A program made the position numbers and the translations under genes. This document shows positions 7,978 through 18,469 of a stretch of DNA of 64,000 nt, one piece after another (position 1 is the first letter of the stretch; each line of letters opens with the position of its first letter). The DNA comes from an uncultured Verrucomicrobiota bacterium (GTDB lineage Bacteria > Verrucomicrobiota > Verrucomicrobiia > Opitutales > Opitutaceae). Where the stretch lies: assembly GCA_913058185.1 (NCBI GenBank), contig CAJXQX010000007.1, positions 17,588-81,587 on the forward strand. Reading direction: 5' to 3'. The notes under the pieces were generated by a model. It was given only the letters and a program-made list of their open reading frames with translations, searched no databases and was not told where the DNA came from.

Positions 7978-10900
7978 AACGCAAAGTTGAACATCCCGAA
8001 CCCTCCGCCCGTGAGCTGAGTGGTCCCCGCTACTGGCGCAGCCTCGATGAATTGGTGGAAACTCCCGGTTTTCAGGCAAAGATCGCCAAAGAATTCCCAA
8101 CGGGTGCTGACAACCTGAATGGCGTCGACCGTCGTTCGTTTTTCAAGCTGATGGCCGCTTCCTTTGCCTTGGGTGGCATGGGTCTCGCCACCGGTTGCCG
8201 TCGTCCCGAAGCCAATATCCTGCCTTACGGCAAATCGGTTGAAGGTGTCATCCCCGGCATGCCGCAATATTTCGCAACATCGTTCCCATTGCGTGGTGCG
8301 GCGCTGCCGCTTTTGGCCGAGACTCATTCAGGACGTCCGACCAAACTCGAGGGTAACCCTTCCTACACTCCATACGGAGGATCATCTTCCTTAGTCGCTC
8401 AGGCCTCTTTGTTGGATCTCTACGATCCGGACCGTGCTACCACGCACACCGTCGACGGAGCTGCCGTTACATCAGCGATCATCCGCGATCAACTCGCTGC
8501 GATTCACTCCGCAGCCAAAGGGATGCGCGGTGCGGGTCTGGCCATCTTGGCCGAGACCTCTTCTTCGCCAAGTCGGGCCCGTCTCGTCAAAGCGCTGAAG
8601 CAGAAACTGCCGCAAGCTATCTGGGCCGAATACGACGCCGTAAACGACACCCCTCCCGCCGCTGCCGCCGAGGCTGCCTTTGGCCGGAACGTTAAACCCC
8701 TTTATCATTTCGACAAAGCCTCCCGGGTTGTCGCGATTGATGCTGATTTCTTCCACGCCGAATCCGGCGCCTTAGGTTACGCTCGCGATTTCGCGAAGGG
8801 CCGCAAGGTGATGAAGAAGGACGATCCTATGAACCGCCTCTACTCGGTAGAGAGCACGTTCACGCTGACCGGATCGATGGCGGATCACCGCCTCCGTCTC
8901 GCCAGTAGCCACATGTTGGCCTTCGTCGCCGCTTTGGGTCAGAAATTGACCGGGGATTCCCGCTTCGCTCAATTCTCCAAAGGTCTCGAGTTTAAGGATC
9001 AGGACGCTTGGGTCTCAGCCTGTGCCGAGGATCTCAAGAACCACCGCGGCGATTGTGTTCTCGTTGCTGGCTCCCATCTCCCGGCTGAAGTCCACGCGAT
9101 CGTTTACGTCTTGAATCTGTTCCTCGAGAACGTGGGCACGACCGTCGATTTCGTGGAAATTCCAGAGAACAACTCTGCTTCACTCGCCGATCTCGCCGCC
9201 GCAGCTAAGTCCGGTAAAGTCGATACCCTCGTGGTGCTCGGCGGAAACCCGGTTTACAACGCCCCCGCTGATCTCGATTTCGCAGGAATCGCCGGAGCGG
9301 TCGATAACGTGGTTCGCTACGGTTATTATGTCGATGAGACCTCGGCCCTGGCTTCGACCAACATCGCCGCCACGCATTACCTCGAATCTTGGGGTGATGC
9401 TCGCACCGCAGATGGCACCGTCGTTCCGGTGCAACCCATGATTTTGCCGCTCTTCGACGGTTTGACCGAACTCGAAGTCGTGGCGCACCTTGCTGGTGAA
9501 TCGACGACCGATCCTTATACGATCTCACTTGAAACCATCGGCAAGATTGGTCGAGGCGACGCCGAGGCGACGTTCCGCAAATTCCTGCATGACGGCATCC
9601 TTGCCGGTTCAGCTTACCGCGCGACCAAAGTAAAATATAACGAGAGCGGATTGATTAGTCTCCTTGGTAACAGCTCGAGCCCGAGCGGTCTTTCCAAGGA
9701 TAATCTCGAGGTTCGCTTCACCATCGATCACAAGATCGACGACGGTCGCTTCGCCAACAACGGTTGGCTCCAAGAGTGTCCCGACCCGATCACCAAGATC
9801 TCATGGGATAACGCCATTTTGGTCAGCCCACGTCTCGGTGCTGCACTCGGTATCGATCCCGATGGAGCTGCTATCCAAGTGGCCCGCAAAGAGCTCGCCA
9901 ATTACCCGCAGGGTAAAGAGGCCGCCCACATCGGTGAACTCACCGTCAACGGCATCACGGTCAAGGGACCGATGCACATCCAACCTGGACTCTCCAACTG
10001 GACGGTTGTTCTGCCCCTTGGATACGGTCGCGAAGTTAGCGGCCGGGTAGGGCAGGGAGCTGGACACAATTTTTATCCGGCCCGCACGACGGGTGGTTTC
10101 GATGTCGCCACCGGTGCGACCCTCAAAACAACCGGAGAGATCTTCCTCCTCGCGAATCAACAAGAGCATTGGTCGATGGAGGGCCGCGACATCGTTCGTG
10201 AAGCCAACTATTCGGGCAAAGACAGTTACCAAGAGAATCCCAACTTCGTGGATTCCTTCGGTATCGAATCGCATGCCCCGTCCAATCTAGGACCGGACAG
10301 CGATATGTCGTTGGCTGACATCGCATCGACTACTCCTCGGGGTAATTCGCTTTACGAGACTCCAGATTTTAAAGGCATTCACCAATGGGGAATGTCGATC
10401 GACTTGAACACCTGCATCGGCTGCAACGCCTGTGTGATCGCGTGTCAGGCTGAGAACAATATCCCGATCGTGGGCAAGGAACAGGTCATGCGCGGTCGCG
10501 AGATGCACTGGATCCGGCTCGATCGTTATTACTCCGACGGAAAGATTTCGGCTGGAGCATTCGGTGGCCCTGATAACAAGACCATCCCCGAGGATCCGCA
10601 GGCATCTCTCATGCCGGTGGCTTGCGCCCAATGTGAGCTCGCCCCGTGTGAAACCGTTTGCCCGGTCAACGCCACGGTGCATGACGAAGAAGGTCTCAAC
10701 ACCATGGCTTACAACCGTTGTATCGGCACGCGTTACTGCGCGAATAACTGCCCTTACAAGGTTCGCCGCTTCAACTTCTTTGACTGGAACGACCGTTCTC
10801 TAGATGAGCTCTATATGGGACCTCTTAGCGAGAAGGGTATGCCTGAACTCGTCGCGATGTCGAAGAATCCAGATGTCACCGTCCGGATGCGGGGTGTGAT

Positions 10901-11375
10901 GGAAAAGTGCACCTACTGCACGCAGCGGATTCAGCAGGCCAAGATTTCTCAAAAGGTGAAAGCCCGTGACTCAGCCGATGTGGTGATCCCCGATGGCACC
11001 ATCAAGGTCGCTTGTCAGCAGGTCTGCCCGGTTGATGCGATTGAGTTCGGTAACATCAAGGATCCTGAAAGCGCCGTTTCGAAGGCGAAGGCCCGCGAAC
11101 AAGATTACGCATTGTTGGGTTACCTCAATATTCGCCCTCGCACCACTTACCTCGGCAAGCTTCGGAATCCAAATCCGAAGATGCCGGACTACGCAGCGCT
11201 GCCTCTCAGCCGCGTTGAGTATAACACTAAGAACCATCCCGCCGGCCATGACAGTGGCCACGGAGATTCGCATGGCGACAGTCATGATGATTCCCACGGC
11301 GACGATCGCCACGGTGAATCTGAAGGCCACACCTCGATCATGAAGAACGCCCTGCGCACAGGAGGGTTGAGCTAA
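7974..11375 (+). CDS. actB: alternative complex III subunit ActB (molybdopterin-type and Fe-S fusion)
   Basis: A 1133-residue protein. Near residue 50 is a Tat motif ([18 protein letters not shown]) inside an extended N-terminus typical of ActB. A long molybdopterin-oxidoreductase-like region follows; in this family it carries no Mo cofactor. The C-terminal third is a ferredoxin-like domain with Cys clusters [37 protein letters not shown] and CTYC...CQQVCP, enough for several Fe-S clusters. The last ~35 residues are very rich in His, Asp and Gly, which is unusual and may bind metal. It sits between actA (4-nt overlap) and actC (1-nt overlap). Confidence 0.93.
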   Translation: MKRKVEHPEPSARELSGPRYWRSLDELVETPGFQAKIAKEFPTGADNLNGVDRRSFFKLMAASFALGGMGLATGCRRPEANILPYGKSVEGVIPGMPQYFATSFPLRGAALPLLAETHSGRPTKLEGNPSYTPYGGSSSLVAQASLLDLYDPDRATTHTVDGAAVTSAIIRDQLAAIHSAAKGMRGAGLAILAETSSSPSRARLVKALKQKLPQAIWAEYDAVNDTPPAAAAEAAFGRNVKPLYHFDKASRVVAIDADFFHAESGALGYARDFAKGRKVMKKDDPMNRLYSVESTFTLTGSMADHRLRLASSHMLAFVAALGQKLTGDSRFAQFSKGLEFKDQDAWVSACAEDLKNHRGDCVLVAGSHLPAEVHAIVYVLNLFLENVGTTVDFVEIPENNSASLADLAAAAKSGKVDTLVVLGGNPVYNAPADLDFAGIAGAVDNVVRYGYYVDETSALASTNIAATHYLESWGDARTADGTVVPVQPMILPLFDGLTELEVVAHLAGESTTDPYTISLETIGKIGRGDAEATFRKFLHDGILAGSAYRATKVKYNESGLISLLGNSSSPSGLSKDNLEVRFTIDHKIDDGRFANNGWLQECPDPITKISWDNAILVSPRLGAALGIDPDGAAIQVARKELANYPQGKEAAHIGELTVNGITVKGPMHIQPGLSNWTVVLPLGYGREVSGRVGQGAGHNFYPARTTGGFDVATGATLKTTGEIFLLANQQEHWSMEGRDIVREANYSGKDSYQENPNFVDSFGIESHAPSNLGPDSDMSLADIASTTPRGNSLYETPDFKGIHQWGMSIDLNTCIGCNACVIACQAENNIPIVGKEQVMRGREMHWIRLDRYYSDGKISAGAFGGPDNKTIPEDPQASLMPVACAQCELAPCETVCPVNATVHDEEGLNTMAYNRCIGTRYCANNCPYKVRRFNFFDWNDRSLDELYMGPLSEKGMPELVAMSKNPDVTVRMRGVMEKCTYCTQRIQQAKISQKVKARDSADVVIPDGTIKVACQQVCPVDAIEFGNIKDPESAVSKAKAREQDYALLGYLNIRPRTTYLGKLRNPNPKMPDYAALPLSRVEYNTKNHPAGHDSGHGDSHGDSHDDSHGDDRHGESEGHTSIMKNALRTGGLS

Positions 11376-12796
11376 TGTCACACTCTGATTCCAGCGGGGC
11401 ACAGCCCGCCATCCTCAGTGAAGTAGATCCTATCGATTTCCCTCGGGCGACCTTGGTCGAGAACGATCGCAGTTTCGATTGGATCACCGATAAGATCTGC
11501 GGAATTATCGAAGGTAAGACTCCCACTTGGTGGTGGGTTTGTTTCGCCCTCGCTTGTTTCGTCGCCACCTGGACGGTCGCTGGCATCACCTATCTGGTCG
11601 CCACCGGCGTCGGAGTTTGGGGCCACGCGAATCCGGTTAACTGGGCGTGGGATATCGTCAACTTCGTGTTCTGGATTGGTATCGGTCACGCCGGCACCTT
11701 GATCTCAGCGATTCTCTGTTTGCTCCGTCAAAAATGGCGGACGTCGATTAATCGCGCAGCGGAAGCGATGACGATTTTCGCGGTTGTTTGTGCCGGTATT
11801 TTCCCGGTGTTCCATGTCGGTCGCGTTTGGTTCGCTTGGTATCTCTTTCCCATCCCGAATTCCAACTACCTGTGGCAGAACTTTCGTTCACCGCTCGAAT
11901 GGGATGTGTTTGCGGTTTCGACCTACGGCACCGTTTCGGTGCTCTTCTGGTATGTCGGTTTGATTCCTGATTTGGCGATCCTTCGCGATCGTTTCTACAA
12001 GGCAGGCAATAAAACCCGCTCCTTCCTTTACGGCTTCTTCGCCATGGGCTGGCGGGGCGCCAATCGCCACTGGAGTAACTACGAGATGGCCTACTTGATA
12101 CTCGCGGGTGTCTCCACGCCACTCGTGCTATCGGTGCATACCATCGTTTCGTTCGACTTTGCGGTGTCTCTCCTCCCGGGGTGGCACACCACGATCTTCC
12201 CGCCTTACTTTGTGGCCGGTGCGATCTTCTCCGGCTTCGGCATGGTGCTCACGCTCATGTTGCCGCTGCGGGCAATCTACAAGTTGGAGGATCTGATCAC
12301 GCAGTATCACATCGACTGCATGTGTAAGATCACTTTGGCGACGGGAACCATCGTGGGTTATGCCTACGGCATGGAGTTCTTCATCGCTTGGTATGGCTCC
12401 AATCCTTACGAGGGTTTCGCCTTCATCAACCGGGCATTTGGTCACTACGCCTGGGCTTACTGGATCATGATTTCCTGTAACGTGATCACGCCGCAGTTCT
12501 TCTGGTTCAAGGCGGTCCGCGAAAACACTGCGTTCGTTTGGATCCTCTCGATTTTCGTGAACGTCGGCATGTGGTTCGAACGCTTCGTGATTATCGTCAC
12601 TTCACTGGCCCGTGACTTCCTGCCTTCCAGCTGGGGTTACTACAGCCCGTCCATTGTGGAAATCTTCACGTTCTTCGGCACCTTTGGGGTGTTCAGCGTG
12701 TTGTTCCTCCTCTTCATCCGTTTCTTGCCCATCATGCCGATGGCGGAAATCAAGGCGGTTACTCCCCAAGGTGATCCGCATCACGGCGCTCACTAA
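11375..12796 (+). CDS. actC: alternative complex III subunit ActC (NrfD/PsrC family)
   Basis: A 473-residue integral membrane protein of the NrfD/PsrC quinol-binding family, with about ten hydrophobic helices. It shows typical segments such as [40 protein letters not shown] and a C-terminal [20 protein letters not shown]. In alternative complex III, ActC and ActF form the membrane core and ActC carries the probable quinol site next to the Fe-S clusters of ActB. The ATG overlaps the TAA of actB by one base. Confidence 0.93.
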   Translation: MSHSDSSGAQPAILSEVDPIDFPRATLVENDRSFDWITDKICGIIEGKTPTWWWVCFALACFVATWTVAGITYLVATGVGVWGHANPVNWAWDIVNFVFWIGIGHAGTLISAILCLLRQKWRTSINRAAEAMTIFAVVCAGIFPVFHVGRVWFAWYLFPIPNSNYLWQNFRSPLEWDVFAVSTYGTVSVLFWYVGLIPDLAILRDRFYKAGNKTRSFLYGFFAMGWRGANRHWSNYEMAYLILAGVSTPLVLSVHTIVSFDFAVSLLPGWHTTIFPPYFVAGAIFSGFGMVLTLMLPLRAIYKLEDLITQYHIDCMCKITLATGTIVGYAYGMEFFIAWYGSNPYEGFAFINRAFGHYAWAYWIMISCNVITPQFFWFKAVRENTAFVWILSIFVNVGMWFERFVIIVTSLARDFLPSSWGYYSPSIVEIFTFFGTFGVFSVLFLLFIRFLPIMPMAEIKAVTPQGDPHHGAH

Positions 12797-12823
12797 GCAA
12801 CCCGGAACCCAACTATTTCGAAC

Positions 12824-13351
12824 ATGGCTGCTTCAACACATGGCTTAATTGCTACCTTCGATACTGCTGCTGATATCTATCACGCGGCGGAGAAGGTGCG
12901 CGATGCTGGCTTCACTAACTGGGACTGCATCACGCCGTGCCCCGTGCACGGTCTGGACGGTGCAATGGGCGTAAAGCGTTCTAAAGTTCCTCGTATATCT
13001 CTCGCGGGTGGCATCACTGGTTTCATCACCGGTATGTCGATGATCTATTTCACCGGCGCGGTGGACTACCCCCTCATCGTCGGCGGCAAGCCACTCTTCA
13101 GTCCGATGTTTGCGTTTCCCGTCGCTTACGAGTTGACCATTCTTTTTACGGCGTTCGCTACCATTGGTGGTATGCTCATTCTGAACGGACTGCCGATGCA
13201 CTACCATCCGGTGCTTAAGACCGACCACATTCACCGTGGTTTGGACGATAAGTTCCTGATCGTGATCGAGTCTTCCGATCCGAATTACGACAGTGCGAAA
13301 GCACTGCTCGAATCCGCCGGCGGCACTGAAATCACCGAAATCGAGTCCTAG
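12824..13351 (+). CDS. actD: alternative complex III subunit ActD (DUF3341)
   Basis: A 175-residue protein with a cytoplasmic alpha/beta N-terminal part (LIATFDTAADIYHAAEKVRDAGF, DCITPCPVHGLDGAMG) followed by two hydrophobic helices (about residues 60-85 and 98-122). The order and the PVHG element fit the DUF3341/ActD subunit. It has no cofactor motif and is thought to be structural. It lies 27 nt after actC and ends 4 nt before actE. Confidence 0.9.
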   Translation: MAASTHGLIATFDTAADIYHAAEKVRDAGFTNWDCITPCPVHGLDGAMGVKRSKVPRISLAGGITGFITGMSMIYFTGAVDYPLIVGGKPLFSPMFAFPVAYELTILFTAFATIGGMLILNGLPMHYHPVLKTDHIHRGLDDKFLIVIESSDPNYDSAKALLESAGGTEITEIES

Positions 13352-13355
13352 CCCG

Positions 13356-13970
13356 ATGCGTTACGTATATCTCGTTCTCTTCTTTGTCGCGGTCTTGGCC
13401 GTTGGAGCCCTTGGGTTCCGTGGCTCCATTTCCACGCGACCACCTTTGGAGGTCTTTCCGGACATGGATCGCCAGTCCAAGTATCTTCCTCAAGCAGCCT
13501 CTTCGTTCTTTGCAGACGGACGCACTGACCGTCCGATCCCAGCCGGCACGGTTGCTCGTGGAAATCTCCGATCAGATGCTCACCTAAATTTCGGCCGAGG
13601 CCCGGAGGGCGAATTTGCCCCAGGGTTTCCTGATGGATTGACGATTGATCGTCAGTTCTTCGACCGTGGTCGCGAGCGCTACGAAATCTACTGTGCTCCT
13701 TGTCACGGTAAGTTGGCCAATGGTCGTGGTATCGTCACCCAATACGGGTGGGGTGGACCGGCCAATATGCACCAGGATTTGATCCGTGATCAATCCAATG
13801 GCGAACTATTCAATACCATCACCAACGGTAAGAACACGATGTTCCCGTTGAGTGATAAAATCGGTGCGGAAGATCGTTGGGCGGTTATCGCTTACGTCCG
13901 CGCTCTCCAGCGTTCCCAAAACGGCCGCATGCAAGACGTGCCGGCTTCACATCAAGGGGAGTTGAACTGA
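13356..13970 (+). CDS. actE: alternative complex III subunit ActE, monoheme cytochrome c
   Basis: A 204-residue protein with one N-terminal hydrophobic segment and a single CAPCH heme motif near residue 113, followed by a class I cytochrome c fold with a Met-containing loop (NTMFPLSDKI). This matches the ActE monoheme subunit. The open frame extends upstream into actD, but the ATG at 13356 places the membrane segment at the N-terminus and leaves a 4-nt gap to actD. The next gene, actF, starts 2 nt after its stop. Confidence 0.92.
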   Translation: MRYVYLVLFFVAVLAVGALGFRGSISTRPPLEVFPDMDRQSKYLPQAASSFFADGRTDRPIPAGTVARGNLRSDAHLNFGRGPEGEFAPGFPDGLTIDRQFFDRGRERYEIYCAPCHGKLANGRGIVTQYGWGGPANMHQDLIRDQSNGELFNTITNGKNTMFPLSDKIGAEDRWAVIAYVRALQRSQNGRMQDVPASHQGELN

Positions 13971-13972
13971 CC

Positions 13973-15244
13973 ATGGCATCCTCCACGACTGCAAATTCCG
14001 CTACGGCGGCTCCTAGCAATCCGGCGGGCAAGGCCCTCACCATCGGAATCGTCGGCATTGTGCTTACGATCTTAGGCATCTTTGTTTCCGGAGGTGACAA
14101 GGTCGCTTTCGCTTGGCTCACGGCCATGACGTTTTGGACTGGATTGGCGATCGGCATGCTGATGCTGATCATGATTCACCACATCGTTGATGCGAATTGG
14201 TCGACGGTGATTCGTCGCCAGTTTGAGCACGGTATCGCTGCCTTCAAATGGTTAGCACTGCTCTTTGTCCCTCTGATTGTGGCATCCATCATTGAGCCCA
14301 GTATCCTGTGGAAGTATTTTGATCCTTCCTTTGATTTATCTAGGGTGGGCGGTCACGGCACGGTGGCCAGTGATGTGCTTTGGCAAAAGAAATCGGGATT
14401 GTTGAGCTTCGAGTTTTTCATGGTTCTGACCACGATTTCATTCGGTGGTTGGATGCTGCTATCCAATCGCTTTCGCCGCTGCTCGTTCTCTCAAGATATG
14501 GACGGAGATATCAAGTGGACGCGGAAGAGCCGTTTTTGGTCGGCCATCGGTTTGCCGTTTATGGCCGTCACGCTTTCTCTTTGTGTGATCCTTTGGGTTA
14601 AAGCCCTCGATTATCACTGGTTCTCTACGATGTTCGGCGTCTGGTATTTCGCTGAGTGTGTCCGCGGCGCTTTGGCTGTTGGTGTCTTGATGATGTGCTG
14701 GCTCACCACCCGGGGGGATTACCAGGGTGTGCTCACGAAAAACCATTGGTATTCCATCGGTATGCTCTCGTTCGCCTTCACGGTGTTCTGGGCCTACGTC
14801 ACGTTCTCCCAATATTTCCTGATCTGGAATGCGAATATCCCGGAAGAAACCTTCTGGTATAACATCCGCGAAATTCAAAACAGCAGCGGTGAGCCCAACC
14901 AATGGAAGTGGGTCGGCATGCTGCTTCTCTTCGGTCATTTCTTCGTCCCATTTTTCGGCCTCATCAGCTATCCAGCTAAGATCAGCAAGTGGTGGATGAA
15001 GCTCATGGCTTCGTGGATCATCTTAATCATTCTGATCGACATCATCTACAACGTCTGGCCGTCCAAAAAGGATTCATTGGGTGATCCGATTGCCTTTGCC
15101 GGCCTGCACATGATTTGGACCCTGACCGCCGTAATCGGCGTCGGAGGCATCTGCGCTTGGGCCTACTTTAAAAGTTTCCCCACCGCTAAACTCATCCCGA
15201 TTCGCGATCCTCGCATCGGAGAATCTCTGACTTACCATGAGTAA
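13973..15244 (+). CDS. actF: alternative complex III subunit ActF (NrfD/PsrC-like)
   Basis: A 423-residue membrane protein with about ten helices, related to ActC and to NrfD/PsrC, forming the second half of the membrane core. Typical stretches include TAMTFWTGLAIGMLMLIMIHHIVDANW and LLLFGHFFVPFFGLISYPAKISK. The open frame begins at 13877, inside actE, but the ATG at 13973 lies 2 nt after the actE stop and gives a normal short cytoplasmic N-terminus. The 3' end overlaps the next small gene by 8 nt. Confidence 0.92.
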   Translation: MASSTTANSATAAPSNPAGKALTIGIVGIVLTILGIFVSGGDKVAFAWLTAMTFWTGLAIGMLMLIMIHHIVDANWSTVIRRQFEHGIAAFKWLALLFVPLIVASIIEPSILWKYFDPSFDLSRVGGHGTVASDVLWQKKSGLLSFEFFMVLTTISFGGWMLLSNRFRRCSFSQDMDGDIKWTRKSRFWSAIGLPFMAVTLSLCVILWVKALDYHWFSTMFGVWYFAECVRGALAVGVLMMCWLTTRGDYQGVLTKNHWYSIGMLSFAFTVFWAYVTFSQYFLIWNANIPEETFWYNIREIQNSSGEPNQWKWVGMLLLFGHFFVPFFGLISYPAKISKWWMKLMASWIILIILIDIIYNVWPSKKDSLGDPIAFAGLHMIWTLTAVIGVGGICAWAYFKSFPTAKLIPIRDPRIGESLTYHE

Positions 15245-15557
15245 TTCCTCTTCAGCTCCTCAACCTGTGCTGTGGCCATTGATAGTGGCGGTCATGGGCG
15301 TTTTCGCGATCTTTTTGGTGATTGTGAATCTTGCGCGCACTCCGGTCACGCCCATCACCGCAGCCGTCAATGTTCCCGAGGAAGAGCAATGGAAACTGAG
15401 CTCTACCACGCGCCAAGAACGACGCGCCGAACTTGAAGGGGAGGCCAAATCCGCTGCTACCAGCTACGGCTGGATTAATCAAAATGACGGTATCGTCCGT
15501 CTGCCAGTCGAGCGCGCCATCGAATTAACGTTGGCTGACATTAACGCTGATCGCTGA
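15237..15557 (+). CDS. small membrane-anchored protein of the act cluster
   Basis: A 106-residue protein with one hydrophobic helix (about residues 12-32) and a soluble tail that contains LEGEAKSAATSYGWINQNDG and then VRLPVERAIELTLADI. The YGW...VRLPVERA pattern resembles short proteins I associate with respiratory clusters carrying cytochrome c genes, but I cannot name its function. It overlaps actF by 8 nt and is followed by the ccoN-like gene after 52 nt, so it is clearly part of the respiratory operon. It may be an accessory or assembly subunit. Confidence 0.8.
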   Translation: MSNSSSAPQPVLWPLIVAVMGVFAIFLVIVNLARTPVTPITAAVNVPEEEQWKLSSTTRQERRAELEGEAKSAATSYGWINQNDGIVRLPVERAIELTLADINADR

Positions 15558-15609
15558 ACAATTGATCATTTGCCGGCATTCTTCGCCGGTCACTTTGCCG
15601 TAAACCACG

Positions 15610-17076
15610 ATGGATTCAAATTCCAGTAACACCCCAGCCACCGCCGAACGTCCAGATTCGGCGGTCATTGACGCCTCTATTAAAGTGCCGGTGCTTTTCT
15701 TCCTCTACGCCGCTGCGGCGTGGTTGGTCACCGCCTCCGTGCTCGGTTTCATCGCCGCGGCGCAGTTGGTTCAACCCGCATTTCTCGCTGATTACGCTTG
15801 GACGACCCACGGTCGCATCGTGCCACTGGCGCGGAACGCCCTCATTTATGGTTGGGGATTTAATGCCGCTTTTGCGGTGTTGATCTGGATGGTGGCCCGA
15901 CTCTGCCGAACGCCTGCCCCGAAGTGGGGCACGACTTTGGTCGGAGGCCTATTCTGGAATGTCGGAATTAAATTAGGCCTGACCGGAATCATCATCGGAC
16001 AATCGACCGGGCACGTCCTGCTAGAGATGCCTGGTTATGCGGCCGCCGTCATGTTTGTTTCCTACGGAATCATTGGAGCCGGGGTTGCCATCATCTTTTC
16101 GCGTCGCCGCGAGGGCAGTATGTTTGCCAGCCAATGGTATGGTCTGACCGCTTTGTTTTGGTTCCCTTGGTTGTTCACCATTGCGCAATACACCTTGGTC
16201 TTTGGCTCGATGCGCGGAACCGCGCAAGCGGTGGCCTCTGCATGGTATGGTCATAATATTTACGCCTTGTTCCTCGGCCCCATCGCGTTGGGAGCCCTCT
16301 ACTATCTTATCCCGAAGCGGGTAGGGCGCCCGATCACCAACTATCCGTTGGCTCAAATCGGCTTTTGGTCGTTCGTATTTTTCGGATCCTTCGGAGGTCT
16401 CGCGACTCTCGTCGGAAGTCCAGTGCCCGCCTGGGTGCAGACCGTGGGAGTTTCTTCGAATTTCATGCTTTTGATTCCGTTGTTCGCCATCGCCGTCAAT
16501 CTTGGCGGAGCGCTGCTCGGTGGAACAAAGGCTGGGGGCTCGGGACCGGCGCTGAAGTTCTTCAAGTTATCCTTGGTTTCCTTCATTATCGTGGGACTGC
16601 TTACGGTCGTGCTTTCGCTGCCATCGTTCAGCCACACGATCGGATTAACTTTCGTGGGTGAAGCCTTAGACATCCTCCACTGGTATGCCTTTGTTTCCTT
16701 CGCATTCTTCGGCGCGATTTACTTCATGCTGCCCCGTTTGATTGTTCAACCTTGGCCATCAGGCGCGCTGATTACCGCTCACTTCTGGGCCACGGTAGCC
16801 GGCACGATCATCGTGATTTCCAGTCTCTTCTTGGCGGGCTTCGCGCAGGGGGCGGCGCTTAACGATATCGAAAACTACGCCACCTTTGCCGACGTGATGG
16901 GAGCTTTTTCAGGATACCTCGTCGCCCTCGCGTTTGGTTATCTTACTTTGCTGGTCGGTAGCCTCGCATTTTTCGTGAATGTGGTGATGGCGATTTACCA
17001 AGCTTGTTTCTCTAAATCGACCGCATCGGCCGATACCGTTTTTGGCTCTCCCGCAGCCATGGAGGTGAACTCATGA
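15610..17076 (+). CDS. CcoN-like heme-copper oxidase homologue lacking most metal ligands
   Basis: A 488-residue, ~12-helix membrane protein that aligns along its length with cbb3 oxidase subunit I as I recall it. Recognisable blocks are GQSTGHVLLEMPGY (CcoN: KEYAELEWP region), AWYGHNIYALFLG, YYLIPKRVGRPI and FFGAIYFMLPRL. The metal ligands are missing. The low-spin heme His in PLHTNA is Ala74 (PLARNA), and the HH pair for CuB is Ala265-Thr266 in an ungapped alignment. The cross-linked Tyr is Gly259, and the HxH heme pair is Leu353-Asp-Ile355. Only the CuB-type His215 (WYGHN) remains. It cannot be a normal oxidase subunit I and is more likely a structural or repurposed paralogue. It overlaps the ccoO-like gene by ATGA. 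Confidence 0.85.
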   Translation: MDSNSSNTPATAERPDSAVIDASIKVPVLFFLYAAAAWLVTASVLGFIAAAQLVQPAFLADYAWTTHGRIVPLARNALIYGWGFNAAFAVLIWMVARLCRTPAPKWGTTLVGGLFWNVGIKLGLTGIIIGQSTGHVLLEMPGYAAAVMFVSYGIIGAGVAIIFSRRREGSMFASQWYGLTALFWFPWLFTIAQYTLVFGSMRGTAQAVASAWYGHNIYALFLGPIALGALYYLIPKRVGRPITNYPLAQIGFWSFVFFGSFGGLATLVGSPVPAWVQTVGVSSNFMLLIPLFAIAVNLGGALLGGTKAGGSGPALKFFKLSLVSFIIVGLLTVVLSLPSFSHTIGLTFVGEALDILHWYAFVSFAFFGAIYFMLPRLIVQPWPSGALITAHFWATVAGTIIVISSLFLAGFAQGAALNDIENYATFADVMGAFSGYLVALAFGYLTLLVGSLAFFVNVVMAIYQACFSKSTASADTVFGSPAAMEVNS

Positions 17077-17726
17077 ACCGTGGACCGTATCTTTTTCTCG
17101 GCGCTTTCGCGATCCTCGCCTTCTCCTGGACGGCAGCGATCCTAGCCAACCAACTTGGTTATGGTGCGGTGACCCCGCACTACGATTCCCTGGCGGGACA
17201 AGCGTTTCCAGCCAAGCATCCCGGCATCGTCGAACGGGGTGCGCAAGTCTACACCGATCTCGGTTGTGTGACCTGCCACACCCAGCAGGTGCGCCGGGCG
17301 GACATAGGTAGTGATCTCGCCCGCGGGTGGGGTGAACGCGCCAGTGTTGGCCGTGATTACATGCACGAAAGCACGGTTCAGCTCGGCTCCAATCGTTTCG
17401 GTCCGGACCTTCGTAATGTGGGCGCTCGGATTGAAGACCCCAACGTTTTCTACCAGATGTTATACGCGCCAGCTGAAGACTCCGCGATGCCCGCTTACCG
17501 ATTCCTTTTCGATGAGGTTAAGGTTGTTGGCCAAGTCTCCGATGACGCGCTGAATCTCGATGCGCCGACGGGATATCAGATCGTGCCAACCGAACGAGCG
17601 CGTTCCTTGGTTGCTTACCTCGCTTACCGGAACGACACCTACGCCTATCCGGAAACCAATTTTGTTCCAACCGAGCCCGAAGCTGAATCCGACGATGAAG
17701 CTGCGGAAACGGAGGAAGGGCACTAA
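17073..17726 (+). CDS. CcoO-like membrane-anchored monoheme cytochrome c
   Basis: A 217-residue protein with an N-terminal membrane helix (about residues 6-26) and one heme site, CVTCH at residue 65, in the CcoO-type context GAQVYTDLGCVTCHTQQVR. The axial Met lies in SAMPAYRFL, as in CcoO. The C-terminal tail is acidic. It overlaps the ccoN-like gene by 4 nt and the next cytochrome gene follows after 1 nt, so the three behave as a ccoNOP-like unit. Unlike its partner, this subunit keeps its heme-binding residues. Confidence 0.88.
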   Translation: MNRGPYLFLGAFAILAFSWTAAILANQLGYGAVTPHYDSLAGQAFPAKHPGIVERGAQVYTDLGCVTCHTQQVRRADIGSDLARGWGERASVGRDYMHESTVQLGSNRFGPDLRNVGARIEDPNVFYQMLYAPAEDSAMPAYRFLFDEVKVVGQVSDDALNLDAPTGYQIVPTERARSLVAYLAYRNDTYAYPETNFVPTEPEAESDDEAAETEEGH

Positions 17727-17727
17727 G

Positions 17728-18399
17728 ATGAGCCAAGACGCCAATTCCGATCCACGTCTGGAAGTTTCCGCTGCTTCCGACCAAGACATTCAAGCCGTGC
17801 ATGCTTCATTGCTGCACGACCAAAAGGAACCCAAGGAGGGCTTTTCTTTGATGCCCCTATTTGTCTTGGGCTTCGTTTCGTCCATGATCTTTGTGGTCGC
17901 GATTTACTTTATCCACAACCGCGCTGGCTTGTCCGATGGACTCGCGTTGGCGACCACGATTCATCACCCCGGATACGATCCCCAAGTTCATGGTGCCGGA
18001 GATGAAGAAGTTGAAATCGATGTGTTTGCCGTTGGTCAGAGTCTCTACGGACAAGCTTGTATTGCCTGCCACCAGGTTAACGGCCAAGGCATCCCCTCGG
18101 CCTTTCCTCCGTTGGCTAGTTCAGACTGGGTGACTGGCGACGAAGAAAGACTCATCAAGCTAGTTTTACATGGCTTGCAAGGACCACTCGAGGTGAATGG
18201 GGCGCAGTATAATGGAATCATGCCCGCGTTTGGACCTTCTGGAATCTACCAGTGGAGTGATGAAAAGATCGCCTACGTGCTTACCTATATCCGCCAAGAG
18301 TGGGGTAATGAAGCTGGGGAAATCACCCCTGACCAAGTGACCGCAGTTAAGGAAGCCACCGCTTCTCAAACCGGAGCTTACACGGCGGCCGATCTGTAA
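17728..18399 (+). CDS. membrane-anchored monoheme cytochrome c (CcoP-like)
   Basis: A 223-residue protein with a cytoplasmic N-terminus, one membrane helix (about residues 40-63) and a C-terminal class I cytochrome c domain. The heme motif is CIACH at residue 111 (YGQACIACHQVNGQGIPSAF) and the probable axial Met is in NGIMPAFGP. The domain resembles those fused to or associated with oxidases. It has a single heme, whereas CcoP normally has two. The ATG at 17728 lies 1 nt after the ccoO-like stop; the longer frame from 17560 lies within that gene and is rejected. It is the last gene before a strong terminator. Confidence 0.88.
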   Translation: MSQDANSDPRLEVSAASDQDIQAVHASLLHDQKEPKEGFSLMPLFVLGFVSSMIFVVAIYFIHNRAGLSDGLALATTIHHPGYDPQVHGAGDEEVEIDVFAVGQSLYGQACIACHQVNGQGIPSAFPPLASSDWVTGDEERLIKLVLHGLQGPLEVNGAQYNGIMPAFGPSGIYQWSDEKIAYVLTYIRQEWGNEAGEITPDQVTAVKEATASQTGAYTAADL

Positions 18400-18425
18400 G
18401 ATCGAGAATTCCAGCTTCTACCGTT

Positions 18426-18457
18426 CAAAACCGCCGACAGTGTTTGGCGGTTTTTTT
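18426..18457 (+). terminator. intrinsic terminator of the respiratory operon
   Basis: The stem AAACCGCC/GGCGGTTT with a loop of about 10 nt is followed by a run of seven T. It lies 27 nt after the last cytochrome gene. It could also serve the convergent proC on the minus strand, because an A-run precedes the stem. Confidence 0.85.
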
Positions 18458-18469
18458 ATGGCGGCGCGG

